From Panulirus ornatus (taxonomy: Eukaryota > Arthropoda > Malacostraca > Decapoda > Palinuridae), in NCBI RefSeq assembly GCF_036320965.1, contig NC_092226.1, positions 18,753,002 to 18,817,001 of the forward strand: 64,000 nt of DNA, given 5' to 3'. Made by a program: the position numbers and the translations under genes. Positions 23,635 to 34,349 of the stretch are shown one piece after another. Under the pieces are notes generated by a model, which was not told where the DNA came from, did no database searches, and worked only from the letters and a program-made list of their open reading frames with translations. The first letter of the stretch is position 1; each line of letters begins with the position of its first letter.

Positions 23635-23854
23635 GGGGATAGGGGAGAAAGAATACTTCCCAAGTATTCCCTGCGTGTCGTAGAAGGCGACTAAAAGGGA
23701 AGGGAGCGGGGGGCTGGAAATCCTCCCCTCTCGTTTTTTTTTAATTTTCCAAAAGAAGGAACAGAGAAGGGGGCCAGGTGAGGATATTCCCTCAAAGGCC
23801 CAGTCCTCTGTTCTTAACGCTACCTCGCTATCGCGGGAAATGGCGAATAGTATG

Positions 23855-23871
<17 letters not shown>
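23631..23871 (+). mobile_element. SINE copy, full-length-looking, with A tail
   Basis: About 225 bases from CCCTGGGGATAGGGGAGA to GGCGAATAGTATGA, then an A run of about 17 and (TA)n. It shares the CTATCGCGGG variant with its inverted neighbour at 23329-23549, whereas other copies in the window read CTAACG or GTTAGC there. This suggests one arm was copied from the other or both came from one source. Confidence 0.9.
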
Positions 23872-23921
<50 letters not shown>

Positions 23922-23932
23922 TATATTTATAC

Positions 23933-23978
<46 letters not shown>
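23872..23978 (+). repeat. compound (TA)n(TG)n microsatellite
   Basis: (TA)n to about 23930 followed by (TG)n to 23978. Confidence 0.98.
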
Positions 23979-23981
<3 letters not shown>

Positions 23982-24952
23982 CTTCCTTCAAGTCAGTATT
24001 ATATTCTTAGAAATGCTGCTTCAAATGCTAAACACAGAAATCATCAACAATGCCACGCCCAATCACTGCACAATAAGTGCTTCCCAAATGGTAGCTTTCT
24101 GACCAACTGTTCGTTCTCATATCTCTCTCTTTTCTAATTCATGAGAGGACGTGCGTATTTTTCACGTTGTTCGTTTTCGTACACGATGTGTTCGTATATC
24201 AATGATGTTTGTAGGACGAGTGTGGAGGCTGAAGGGTACCATTATACCGTCCACTCTCACCCTCACAGGTGCGGCCACCACGAGCGTGGGCCTGTCCCTG
24301 GTCCCGGCTGGTTTAGGGGGAGCCCCCTCCCATCTCCCTCCTCCCCAAGCTTGTGCTGATCACGTAACTTTAGGTCTTCACGCGAGCTTACGTCCCAGTA
24401 ATCAACACCGAAAAAAAAAAAAAAATGAACTTCCAACTAACCAGGTGATACATTATGTATTTCTCACCTTTTTTAGTCCTAACATGAACGTAATACAAGG
24501 CGCGGATGAGGTTAACTTGCTAGGGTTACGGTCAGGAGGCCGAGGGTGGGCAGGGCGCTTCAGATGACGCACGCAGCACCCTGGTGATACCTCCACTTTT
24601 TGTCGGCAGGACCTGCCCCGCGCGAGGCCAACCGGACGTGGCCTCCGTAGCAGCCCCCGGGACTAACAGAGTCCTCCCCTTTGTCGTAGTAATGAGGAAA
24701 CCGCTACCCTGCTCCAGTTCGCCCACACCGAGACATCGGAGAGGAGGAGGAGGAGAAGGAGTAGGAGGAGGACGTCTTACGGGTTCACCGTCATTCCTCT
24801 CGAAGGCCGAGTGGAAAACTCTTGTGATGAATACATGAAGGTGTCTGATGGTTGCTAAGGGATGGTGGTGAAGCGTGAGGAGATGGGTCGACTACAATTA
24901 GTCTGGTACACGGAGGGAAGGTGACGTTGCTGGTTTTACCATCGTCTGAAGC
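23979..24952. other. unassigned, possible exon-like pieces
   Basis: Two acceptor-like sites (CTCTCACCCTCACAG ending at 24269 and TTTTTGTCGGCAG ending near 24610) precede GC-rich open frames, the second reaching a stop at 24838. No protein family is recognised and no donor sites are convincing, so I make no gene call. Confidence 0.2.
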
Positions 24953-25138
24953 TTACCAAATGGCGTCCTGGCTACGTCTCTTCGTTGTATATCAGCTAAC
25001 TTATATTTCTTTCTTGTATCTCCCCTGATGATGTGATTATTACACGAAAGTGCACTTAGGAACTTATCGTGTTTCATTTTCCCTGTGGACTCATAGGAAT
25101 ATACTTGATCACGCGCAAAACTGTGATCCTTTCCAATA
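24953..25138 (+). mobile_element. Penelope-like terminal repeat (pLTR-like)
   Basis: From TTACCAAATGGCGTCCTGGC through the hammerhead-like core, then TTCATTTTCCCTGTGGACTC and ATCACGCGCAAAACTGTGAT to TTTCCAATATA and (TA)n. Three other copies lie at 26559-26745 (-), 50641-50846 (+) and 59811-59987 (-). Assignment to PLE rests on the ribozyme motif and on PLE-type endonuclease relics next to the 50.6 kb copy. Confidence 0.7.
25019..25063 (+). ncRNA. hammerhead ribozyme-like motif
   Basis: CTGATGA at 25025-25031, a GUG/CAC stem II with a seven-base loop and one extra U before it, then GAAA at 25046-25049, and GTGCACTT with predicted cleavage after 25057. Stem III is only AGU/ACU around a two-base loop. 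The TCTCCC before the core can pair with the bases after the site, but A25058 breaks the first stem I pair. Short stem III hammerheads are established in Penelope-like elements; activity of this copy is inferred and doubtful. Confidence 0.6.
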
Positions 25139-25157
25139 TATTTATATATATATATAC

Positions 25158-25207
<50 letters not shown>

Positions 25208-25251
25208 GTGTGTGTCTGTGTGTGTGTCTGTGTGTGTGTCTGTGTGTGTAA
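25139..25251 (+). repeat. compound (TA)n(GT)n microsatellite
   Basis: (TA)n to about 25165 then a (GT)n with three CTGTGTGTGTGT interruptions at its 3' end. Confidence 0.97.
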
Positions 25252-25502
25252 ACGAATTCCGCCTGTATAAAGATATCCAGCAAGTGAAAAGGCTGTCTCG
25301 CCGGGAGTACAATCCCGTCATAGAATTAATCACTAATAAAGAGGAATCAAAGCATTTCCGTTTCGGCAAGTAGCGCCACACCTGAAGCTGCAGGAGCTCA
25401 TGGATAAGGGGTCCTGCGCTGACAACAGGACTTTTTCAAGAAAAAAGTCTTAGGGTAATTATATTACACACACACACACACACTATATATATATAACTAT
25501 AT
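25252..25502. other. short unassigned spacer with (CA)n(TA)n
   Basis: Unique sequence, then (CA)n and (TA)n at 25466-25497 just before the next SINE. Confidence 0.6.
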
Positions 25503-25713
25503 CCCTGGGGACAGGGGAGAAAAAATACTTCCCACGTATTCCCTGCGTGTCGTAAAAGGCGACTAAAAGGGGAGGGAGCGGGGTGCTGGAAATCCTCCCC
25601 TCCAGTTTTTACTTTTCCAAAAGAAGGAACAGAGAAGGAGGCCAAGTGAGGACTTCCCTCTTAAGCTCAGTCCTCTGTTCTTAACGTTACTTTGCTAATG
25701 CAGGAAATGGCGA
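25503..25713 (+). mobile_element. SINE copy
   Basis: Full length of the same SINE, from CCCTGGGGACAGGGGAGA to GCAGGAAATGGCGAG, about 90 per cent like 23631-23855 by eye. It goes straight into (TA)n without an A tail. Confidence 0.9.

Positions 25714-25778
<65 letters not shown>
25714..25778 (+). repeat. (TA)n microsatellite
   Basis: About 32 TA units at the SINE 3' end. Confidence 0.98.
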
Positions 25779-25779
<1 letters not shown>

Positions 25780-26476
25780 ACGTCTACCTCACGTCCTTTG
25801 CCAGGTAGAAGGACGGGTCACTTTACCGTTCCTGTTAAACATTCAATGCTTCTCAGATCAATTCTTCCTTGTTTCCTCAGCTGTGGTGAAGTCTGGTTGT
25901 GTACATATTTTCTTGTTCATGCTGACTATATCGCCTTGAAAATGGCTTGAAATACATTCGAAAGCCTGGAGCTTCTGTGTTTAATTTTCCATCGTGTTTA
26001 TCCTGGTAATATTTCTGGTGGTAGCGTGGAGGAGGGAGTCACTTTGATTCGGAGACTCAATGTGTCACTGCCACATGCAGCTCAAGAATAAAGACTTACA
26101 ACTGAGGATTGACCCTTTATGATGAAGGATTGTAACACGAAGTGACAGTCGACTGTAATACTTCTAAAGAGGAGGGATATTACAAAAAAAATCAATGCAC
26201 CAATATATGTATACCAAAGAAAACTATGTCTTAACTAACGTAGCATTTCCACGATGATGGCAATAATGAGATTTCAGATTTCTTAAAGCTACTGCAAGGC
26301 TCTATGGTAGCACAATGCATTATATCACGACAAAGGCCGACTAGCATTACGACTACTGGCGTATACACTTATGAAGATAACAACTTTGAAGACCTTCTTC
26401 CTCTAAATAACTCCATTCCCAGCCTCGAAACTGTAGAAGCTCCATGAAAAAGATCCTGAGGTTGTATGTGCGTGTG
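25779..26476. other. no recognisable gene
   Basis: A/T-rich unique sequence; no long frame, no repeat recognised. Confidence 0.5.
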
Positions 26477-26479
26477 TGC

Positions 26480-26558
<79 letters not shown>
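26477..26558 (+). repeat. (TA)n microsatellite
   Basis: TA repeats with one ACA interruption, abutting the PLE repeat. Confidence 0.97.
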
Positions 26559-26560
<2 letters not shown>

Positions 26561-26745
26561 AAAGGATCACAATTTATAGCCTGATCAAGTATATTCCTGT
26601 GAGTCCACGGGGAAATGAAATACGATAAGTTCCCAAGTGCACTTTCCTGTAATAATCACATCTTTAGGGGAGATAAAAGAAATATATCAGTCAGTTGATA
26701 TACTACGAAGAGTCGTAGCTAGTTCGCCATTTGATTTACCACTTG
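26559..26745 (-). mobile_element. Penelope-like terminal repeat, decayed ribozyme
   Basis: Minus-strand copy of the 24953-25138 element. The ribozyme core reads CTAAAGA instead of CTGATGA and stem II's closing CAC is CAG, so this copy should not self-cleave. Confidence 0.7.
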
Positions 26746-27489
26746 GCTCTTCTGTAGTTAGGTTTGATCCCAACTTTCATGAACATCTGAAAACTTGAAA
26801 GTAAAAGTGTACAGTGCGTCCACCCTCTCCTGGTAGCCATACTGTGCCCGTATAAGCCACACCTTACCATCAATGAACCTGATTACGCAAGTCTCGCCGG
26901 TCACCGGCGCGCCAGGCAGGGAACAATGGGAAGAGCCGGTTCAAGGCTGAGTATGATGATATGCTATATTCTCATCTCTATAACTGAAGCTACAGCCAGC
27001 GGGATGGAGGAGCTCCCCCGCGCCATTCATACAAAGACCTTCCAGGATATGGCAAGGAGGCGACCCGGTACAGATCTGAATTGCGTGTGTGCGAGTCCGT
27101 TATCATCAAATCCGCTCCCAGGTCCACAGTGTGGGTCGTGTACAACGTGCAGCCTATCACGTTACTCACATGCATCCATCCCGTGAAAGAGAGCTCTGCA
27201 TCCACACACGTGCATCATGAATTATCATTTTGTACAGCAAGCTGACTCGCTAAGCGTGGGGAAACCTACGTCTCTGCTCATACCATTATCTGTATATATA
27301 ATGATTCCGTTGGAGTCATTCTCCTTGTATCATTTGAAGTATCCAAAGTCCTCATAAAGTCTCCCAGGGCGTCTGTCCATCTCCTCAACATTCCACCTCT
27401 CCTTTGTACTTTTAATAACTGCACTACTCTTGGTCTTCCTCTGTCCCAGGTAAAAGCACGCAAACATAACTAGTAGCCCATTTCAACGA
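26746..27489. other. no recognisable gene
   Basis: Frames 26926-27186 (+) and 26990-27205 (-) overlap and neither has a domain. Unassigned. Confidence 0.45.
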
Positions 27490-27910
27490 ATAATAAGACA
27501 GTTAGGTGGACGGAAAAAGAATGGATATCGTTTTCTTGATTTCGCAGAAGCATCAGATAAAGTAAAGTATCAAGTGTTACTAAAGAAAGTGGCAGGCCTA
27601 AATATAATAGGAAAATTAGGCAAATGAATCAAAGAATTTTTGACCAACAGAAAACTCAAAGTAGATGCAAATGGAAACACATCCGAGGAAGAACACTGCT
27701 TTCTGAGGTACCACAAGGAACACCTCCAGCCATATCGTTTTGCAATCATCATCTGTGTCAGAGATAAGAAACTAGTAAAGTGCAGTCAGATGTTTCACAG
27801 ATGACTTGAGAATAAGTAAAGCGGAAAAAAATGTGGAGGGCAAAGAAAAACTTTAGAGAGACCTGGATTATATCTACAGATGGGTAGATCCATATACCCC
27901 GGCTAACTCG
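27490..27910 (+). mobile_element. LINE RT relic (Jockey/CR1 superfamily)
   Basis: Reads DIVFLDFAEASDKVKYQVLL (motif A with FLDF..A.DKV), GLNIIGKLGK, IKEFLTNRKLKVDANG, SEVPQGTPP (motif B) and, after a frameshift across the lost FADD, RISKAEKNVEGKEKLQ and DLDYIYRWVD. The motif order is right for an RT palm. Truncated at both ends and interrupted by stops. Confidence 0.8.
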
Positions 27911-28339
27911 AGGATTACCCCATCCCCTACCCTGGAGCAATCTCCTATGTAGCAGGGTGTTGACAGCAGCCGCCCAGGGTGGTACTACCGTCCTGATTCA
28001 GGAGTGTTGATTGGTGCCTGGAACCATCGTCCTCACTCCATGTGACTCAGGACTGTTGGTCTTCCTGTCTCATCAAACGTGGATTACCGGGTTAGTCTTG
28101 CCATCTTACACGCACCATACACCTGCTCAAATCTCACTTATCTTCTTCACACAAGTTGTCTTGCCATCTCTTGTCTGCACAATCGTGTTTAAATGTAATC
28201 GCGATGAGTCCAACAAACTTGTGGCCCCCTAGTCCCCGGGATCGTGAGGTGCTAAGAATCTCTGAGATCCCGCCAGACTAAACTGTCTATGAGAGGGATG
28301 GCTCACACGGTAGTTTTACTGGCTCCTCCCAAGACCTTT
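27911..28339. other. no recognisable gene
   Basis: Contains two similar copies of a CTGACTCAGGAGTGTTG-like phrase; may be decayed 5' sequence of the LINE that follows. Confidence 0.4.
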
Positions 28340-29784
28340 CCCTCAGTATGAGACCTCCCTCTTTTTCTATTCTGTATACCAACATTCGCGGTCTTTCTAG
28401 TAACGTTTCTTCTGCTGCACACCATCTGCCTTGAACCTCTCCAAATATCTTACCATCCTCAGGGACCTAATTGCCTGATGTTCTCACTGGCCCCTTCCTC
28501 ATATCCAACAATAATTGCTCACGGTTCCGGTTCAGAGGTGGTGCCTGTGCTCATTCCAAAATTAGTGCACCTGTGGTATGCCACGAGCACTTTAAGTCCC
28601 CTGTCTCTGATGTTATCTGGCTCAAGGTCTGCCTCCCAAATATCACTGCTTTCCTTTGTTCTGCCTACTGCTCTCCAACTCTAAATTTGCTAACTTTCTT
28701 CGATCACCTAAACCTTTCCCATGAGGCCGTGACATCCTTTCACCCGCAAGCCAAAATCCTCTACCAATGGGATTTCAGCGTTCACTATGGGGAATGGTTG
28801 AATTCTTCGCATACGGATGGCGGAGGAGAATGAGCCCTCACTTCTCCATTCTCAGTGATCTGGAGCAAGTCATCATCCACACCACACATATTCCTGACCT
28901 CTGTGACCACTCTTCTAATATTCTGGACCTGTTTTTCAACGATAATCCTTCGCGCTATAGCTACACAATCTCATCCCCAATAGGTTGGTCTGAAAATACT
29001 CATAAATGCATCTTTTCTAACGGCGCCTTCCCCTCCAGTAGCCCTTTCCAAACGTAGGTAATGGCACCTCAACATAGCTAACTAGAATAACTTACGAAAA
29101 TGCTTTTCTGACTTTCCTTGGATAAATCATTAATTCGTGTCGTAATGCTTCTGTCTCCATCAAACGCACAGCAGAGGTTATTATTCCTGGAATATATGTT
29201 TTTATTTACTCTTCCAACAAGGCTACCACTTCCACGTCTTCCATGGTTCAACCGTTCCTGTTCCGAGGCCATTCAGGCAAGGATCAGGCATATAGGGACT
29301 GGAAAAACTCTCCGTCTTCCGACTCCAATTCAACATTCATCACTGCGTGTAATTATTGCGAGAACGTTATCCGTGAAGCAAAGCGTTGCTTTATTCAAAG
29401 GAATCGTGATAACTTCTTGATATATCCAGAGCTTTTGACAGGGTGTGGCATCGGGGTCTCATCTCCAAGCTCCCCTCTTTTGGCTTCCTTACGTCACTTT
29501 ACTCCCTCATATCTAGCTTCCCCTGCGGCAGATCTATCTCTGGTTGTTGATGGATCAGTCTTAACCCCTTTTACTATCAACAGTGTCGTCCTTGAGGCTC
29601 TATCCTGCCTCCGACTCTTTTTCTCTTTTCTATCAATGATTTCTTCCAAAAAGTACAAAAAATAATGAATGAACACGTATGCTGACGAATCAACACCGCA
29701 TTCCTTCACATCCTTCAAGTCTGCACCTTTTTCTCTCACTCGATCTGCAACTCGTCTCTTTATTTCCTTCAGAATTCCTTGTCT
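28340..29784 (+). mobile_element. Jockey-like LINE relic: endonuclease, linker and start of RT
   Basis: APE-type endonuclease: ILYTNIRGLSSN at about 28370, WLKVCLPNITAFLCSAYCSP near 28620-28680 and a catalytic-region ILYQWDFSVHYGEWLNSSHT near 28760-28815 (normally GDFNVHH, here WDFSVHY). Linker: PWFNRSCSEAIQA near 29240. RT: a damaged DRVWHRG region near 29440, SLVVDGSVLTPF near 29535-29570 and TYADESTPHSF near 29675-29710 (motif C, YADE for YADD). Frameshifts and stops throughout. Confidence 0.85.
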
Positions 29785-30725
29785 CTTCCTTTTCCGTTTC
29801 AGCCTCTCCCTAGTTCACCATCAAGAGTGGTGGCCTCGAAGGTTCTGTCCTGTCTCCTACACTCTCTCTCCTTTCTATCAACGAATTTCTTTCTTCTACA
29901 AATTGCAGAATACACTTAAATGCTGACGACTCGACACTGCATTCCTCCACATCCTTCAAATGCACCTCTTTCTCTCACTTGATCTGCAGCTCGACACAAC
30001 TTCCCTAATAAACTTGGACAAGATATCTCAGTTGGGTTGACGATGTTTGGATAAGTTCATTGTCCCCTGGACCCACTTTCTGCCCACCTCTCTGTCGAAA
30101 GTTCCTCACAACTTTCCTCTCCCCTTCAACGGATGTTATTCCGCCTCTTGCTTCAGTGAATATACTTGGCATTACCGTAATATCCACATTCTCGGAAATC
30201 ACACAGCACAAAAAATAGCCGAGTCCACCTCTACAAAACCGGCAGTCCCGTTCAGATGTCGAAATTTCTTTTCTTCCAAACAGTTGCTCAGTTTAAACAA
30301 AGGAATGATACGTCTTGTATGGAGTACTGCCCTCACATCTAAGGTGGTTCTAGCTCTCCGTCCATACTTGACAGAGCTAAAGAGTCGAATGCGGTCCGAC
30401 TTAACTCTCCCAAGCTAATTCCAAAACTTGACCCACTTGCCCTTACACGCAAAATTGGTTCACCTTTCCTCTTCCATAGGTACTGCTTTCGGTTTTGCTC
30501 CCGAGAGCTGGCTGCTTGATTGCCCCCATTTCAAGCTACACCTCGCAATATTCAACAAGCTGCCACGTCACATGATTACCGTATGGCTGTTGGCAACTCA
30601 AGGATGGTCCATTTTGATAACTGGTTCTTTTCCTACACCTCGAAGCTCTGCAAAGCTCCACCTTCTTATGTCTTTCTCAATAACTATGACCTGGCACTTC
30701 AGATTTTTTTTTACTTCCAAAACTC
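29785..30725 (+). mobile_element. Jockey-like LINE relic: repeat of the 3' part
   Basis: The element restarts just upstream of RT motif B (GGLEGSVLSPTLSLLSI) near 29830 and repeats motif C as NADDSTLHSSTSF near 29920. It then carries the tail: SKVPHNFPLPF, FFSSKQLLSLNKGMIRLV and PPFQATPRNIQQAATSHDY, to a C-terminus near 30730. It is therefore a tandem copy of the 3' half, not a continuation of the preceding relic. Confidence 0.75.
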
Positions 30726-31745
30726 GTAAATAATTCTCTTCTTTTTCCTTTTCAACCTCTCTCACTTTCACTCTCAACAATGGTGTCCCTGAAGGTTCTG
30801 TCCCATATCCTACAATTTCTCTCCCATCTATCAATGAATTCCTTTCTTTCTGTCCTATAGCCTACAATTTCTCTCCCATCTATCAATGAATTCCTTTCTT
30901 CTACAAACAACAAAATGCACTCATGCGCTGACGACTTAACACTGCATTCCTCCATACCTTCAGATCTACACCTTTCTCTCTCGACCTGAAACTCGACTCG
31001 GCACAACTTTCTCAATAAACTTAAGACTTGGACAGGATATCCCCAGTGGGAGTGATAAAAGCTGGTAAAGTTTAATCCCTCCTAGGCCCAGTTTCTGTCC
31101 ATTTCTCTATTGAAAATTCCTTACATCTTTCTTTTCTCCTTCGACGGATCTGTAATTCCACCTCTTGATTCACTGAACACACTTGATATTATTACTGTAA
31201 CATCCACACTATCTTGGAAACCTCACATCACGGAAATAACTAAGTCTACCTCTTAAGAAACTGGAACCTGTTGAGATGTCGAAATCTATTTTCTTCCGAA
31301 CAGTTGATCCATCTGAACAAAGGATTTATAAGTCTTGTACAGACAACTGCCCTGACATTTAGCTTGGTTCTAGCTCTGCATCCTTACTTGATACAGTCCG
31401 ATTTATCAACTTTTCTCGGCTACCTTCTAAACTTGACCCACTTAAGGCCCTTCGCTGTAAAGTTGACTCACTTTTCCTCTTCTATAAGCATCGTTTTAGT
31501 TTCTGTCCCTGATAGTTGGCTGCTTGTGTTACTCCACATCTAACTACAGCAGGCAATACTCGGCAAGCTGCTGTGTCATATGATTACTGTTGGCAACTTG
31601 AGAGTGGGCCGTTTTGATAAATGTATTTCAAACTACTACTTGAAGCTCTGGAACGCTCTACCCACTCATGTCTTTCCCAGTAACTAAGACCTGGCATTTC
31701 TTTTCAAAAAAATAATGTTTTTACTTCCTCAAAAACTCGCAAATA
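30726..31745 (+). mobile_element. Jockey-like LINE relic: second repeat of the 3' part
   Basis: Begins like the previous unit (CTTTTTCCTTTTCAACCTCT near 30740), passes through NNGVPEGSVPYPT and ADDLTLHSS, FDGSVIPPLDSLNTLDI and the tail, and ends in the same T-rich sequence near 31745. It contains its own ~55-bp internal tandem duplication at about 30798-30900. More decayed than the previous unit in the tail. Confidence 0.7.
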
Positions 31746-32579
31746 ATTTTCCTTGTCTTTTCTTTTTTTTTTCCTTTTCATTAAACTCTTTATATATCAA
31801 TTAAGGCCCGGCCGTCATGTGTTTTTGTCTAACTGGTGCCTCAAAAAAAAAAAAAAAAATGATCATACGTTGTAAAAGACTTTCCTCAATATCCTATTTC
31901 ATTTTTCCTAACACCATTCATCCCTCTCACATCTTCGCTGTTGTGTTGCCTACGCAGCACGGCACACACACGTGAACGTTGTAAGTCGTGGTTGACCATC
32001 CGTCCGTCCCTCCGTTGACGGAAGTCACACCTAAACCCATAACATAACCTTCCTTGTAAAGTGTCACACCTAAACCCATAACACAACCTTCATTGTAACG
32101 TGAAAAAAAAAAAACTGAAGATGCTCATGAAACTTTTTCGTGGTTTCTGAACATTCTCTTAATCTTAGTACACTCCGCAAGTTATCATCTCCATTCCTCT
32201 TCAAGCTTAACTATCTAGACTAATGGTTCTTGGGCTTCACATTCTTACATCAGCGCTGGGACAAGTCCTCCTTTACGCAAGCTTACTGCACACTCTATAC
32301 TCGATGCATTTCTATCTTTCTAGTCACCTAAGTTTTCACCTCCAGGCTTTCTTACACGATTCTATTCCCACCTTCACTTGCCTCAACACCATAAGTTGTG
32401 AATTCCACTTCCTAACGCCGACCGTCATCCACAATTCCCAGTTCTCCAATATTCAAAATGATATTACACTGTGACGCATCAGTTTTATCCAAAGCTATAA
32501 TTTTACTTATAAATCAATTCGCCTTCACCATTGGTCCAGCCAGCAGCCCATCATCATCTTCATCACAAGAACTGTGGCA
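31746..32579. other. unassigned; small 39-bp duplication
   Basis: A 39-bp direct repeat (GTCACACCTAAACCCATAAC) starts at 32024 and 32063. Frame 32223-32474 has no domain. A-runs at 31841 and 32103. Confidence 0.45.
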
Positions 32580-32930
32580 ACTTCCAGTGTTTGATATGAT
32601 TTATTAGTCGCCCAGCGCTTTCACCCCTCCTCAATCTCATCTCACGTAATGTCCACCTACAAAAACATTAGATAACCATGGTAATATCACACAGCCTTGA
32701 CGAACTCTCACATTTGTATCCAACCACTCACTGACCTCCACTTACGTGCGCTAGTGCCATTATGAGAGCTCTTAACTGGATTTTTAAAAGTCTTCCATGC
32801 CCACCATATAATGCGATTCACAAGCTCCCAGAAGAGATATTTTCTATTCACTTCATCATATATCGTTCCTAAATCCATACATGCGGCAGCAGACTTTTTC
32901 TTCCTCATACCCTATCAAGAACAGATAAGA
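32580..32930 (-). mobile_element. RTE-like LINE RT relic
   Basis: Minus strand reads SAAACMDLGTIYDEVNRKYL (motif A, compare YVAFMDLEKAYDRVDRDAL of the young copy) and WRSVSGWIQM, matching the block before GLRQGCVMSPW. Old, short and broken. Confidence 0.6.
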
Positions 32931-34068
32931 TAAAATGATATATAAATGATGAATTCGAAAGCCCTTGCACACAAGCACTCTACTGTGGACCATCGATAAA
33001 AATAATGTTTGAACATCTTAAATCAAATATGCTTTTGCAAGACGAACAACAGACTTTAAAAAAAAAAAGCAGCGTGGAGGACGCGCCCGTCACGGTGCCC
33101 AGGTGTTCAGCAACACATTTGGTGCCACCAGACACCGGGCGGGGCTGCCGCGTAGGTCACAGGTGAGGTGTCGCCAGAGGACACTGGATGCCAGCCGAGA
33201 AGCGCACCCACTCCCGTAACCTCCCGAAGGACGGCGCTGGCGCCTCGTGTGGACACTCAAGGTCGGTGTACGTGAACCAAGGGGCGATCTAGATAGCAAA
33301 GGCTATTACCTACGACCCTTTAAAGGGCCTACGAATGACTGACGAAACAATAATGGGTCTTTAAGAGGAATGAAGGAGACTTAGAGAGAATCATGGGCCT
33401 TCAGCAGGAATGGAGACTTAATGCGAATCACACACACACAAGCGGTTATCTACCATCAAGTAGCTTCTGGGAACCATGGAGCATCAGTCTGCATAACACG
33501 GACGACCAGAGGTAACCCAAGTGGGAAGCAGGAACTCGTCCCGTAGTTACCGGTCTTACCTTCAGCCCTGAACTTTTTCCTCAGAGACTGTAACGAATGG
33601 CGTCCAGTCAAGCTTAGGATGAGGTTCTCCCAAATGTTAACGGCTTTTTCCCTACGTCTCGAACTCCCCCCAAAAAATCGCTGGTAATGTAGAATGATAT
33701 AACAAGGTGCACGCTTAGCGACCCTGGAGCAGTAGCCCGGGGGATCCCATGAGGCAGAGGGTATGGCGATGGGTCAGGATGGACCTGATGCAAATGTCAA
33801 CTGGTTCTTCTAAAGCTCGATGGCCAGGGCGGCGTGTGAGATGCTACAGAGGGCAGAGATTGGAGCAGCATATGCAATGCTGAAGGTAAAACAGAGAAGA
33901 CGAACCACGTTTTGTGGGGAGGGTTACACACCCTAGAACACACCTCGCGACTTAAGGCGGCGAGCGACGTTCTCATGACGCCCAGGTAAAGTGTGACCTT
34001 CCGTACCAAGTGGGAAAAGCTAAAGGGATCTTACAATGTGTGCCAGAAACTACATGACCTGAGCAGAG

Positions 34069-34072
<4 letters not shown>
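32931..34072. other. no recognisable gene
   Basis: Unassigned. A two-copy ~40-bp degenerate repeat with GGAGACTTA lies at about 33350-33425. Confidence 0.45.
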
Positions 34073-34141
<69 letters not shown>

Positions 34142-34150
34142 ACACACATA

Positions 34151-34222
<72 letters not shown>
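34073..34222 (+). repeat. (CT)n and (TA)n microsatellites
   Basis: (CT)n at 34073-34140 and (TA)n at 34154-34222, separated by AACACACATACACTA. Confidence 0.98.
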
Positions 34223-34226
<4 letters not shown>

Positions 34227-34349
34227 AGGGATCAAGTGAGGTTGGATGTATATAACCAGTAGTAGCAGGTAGAAAGTGATTTTTTATTACAAACAACAGG
34301 TAAAGAGTGAGAATAACTATACATCCTGTTGCAGGAGCCGTGAGTGGCT

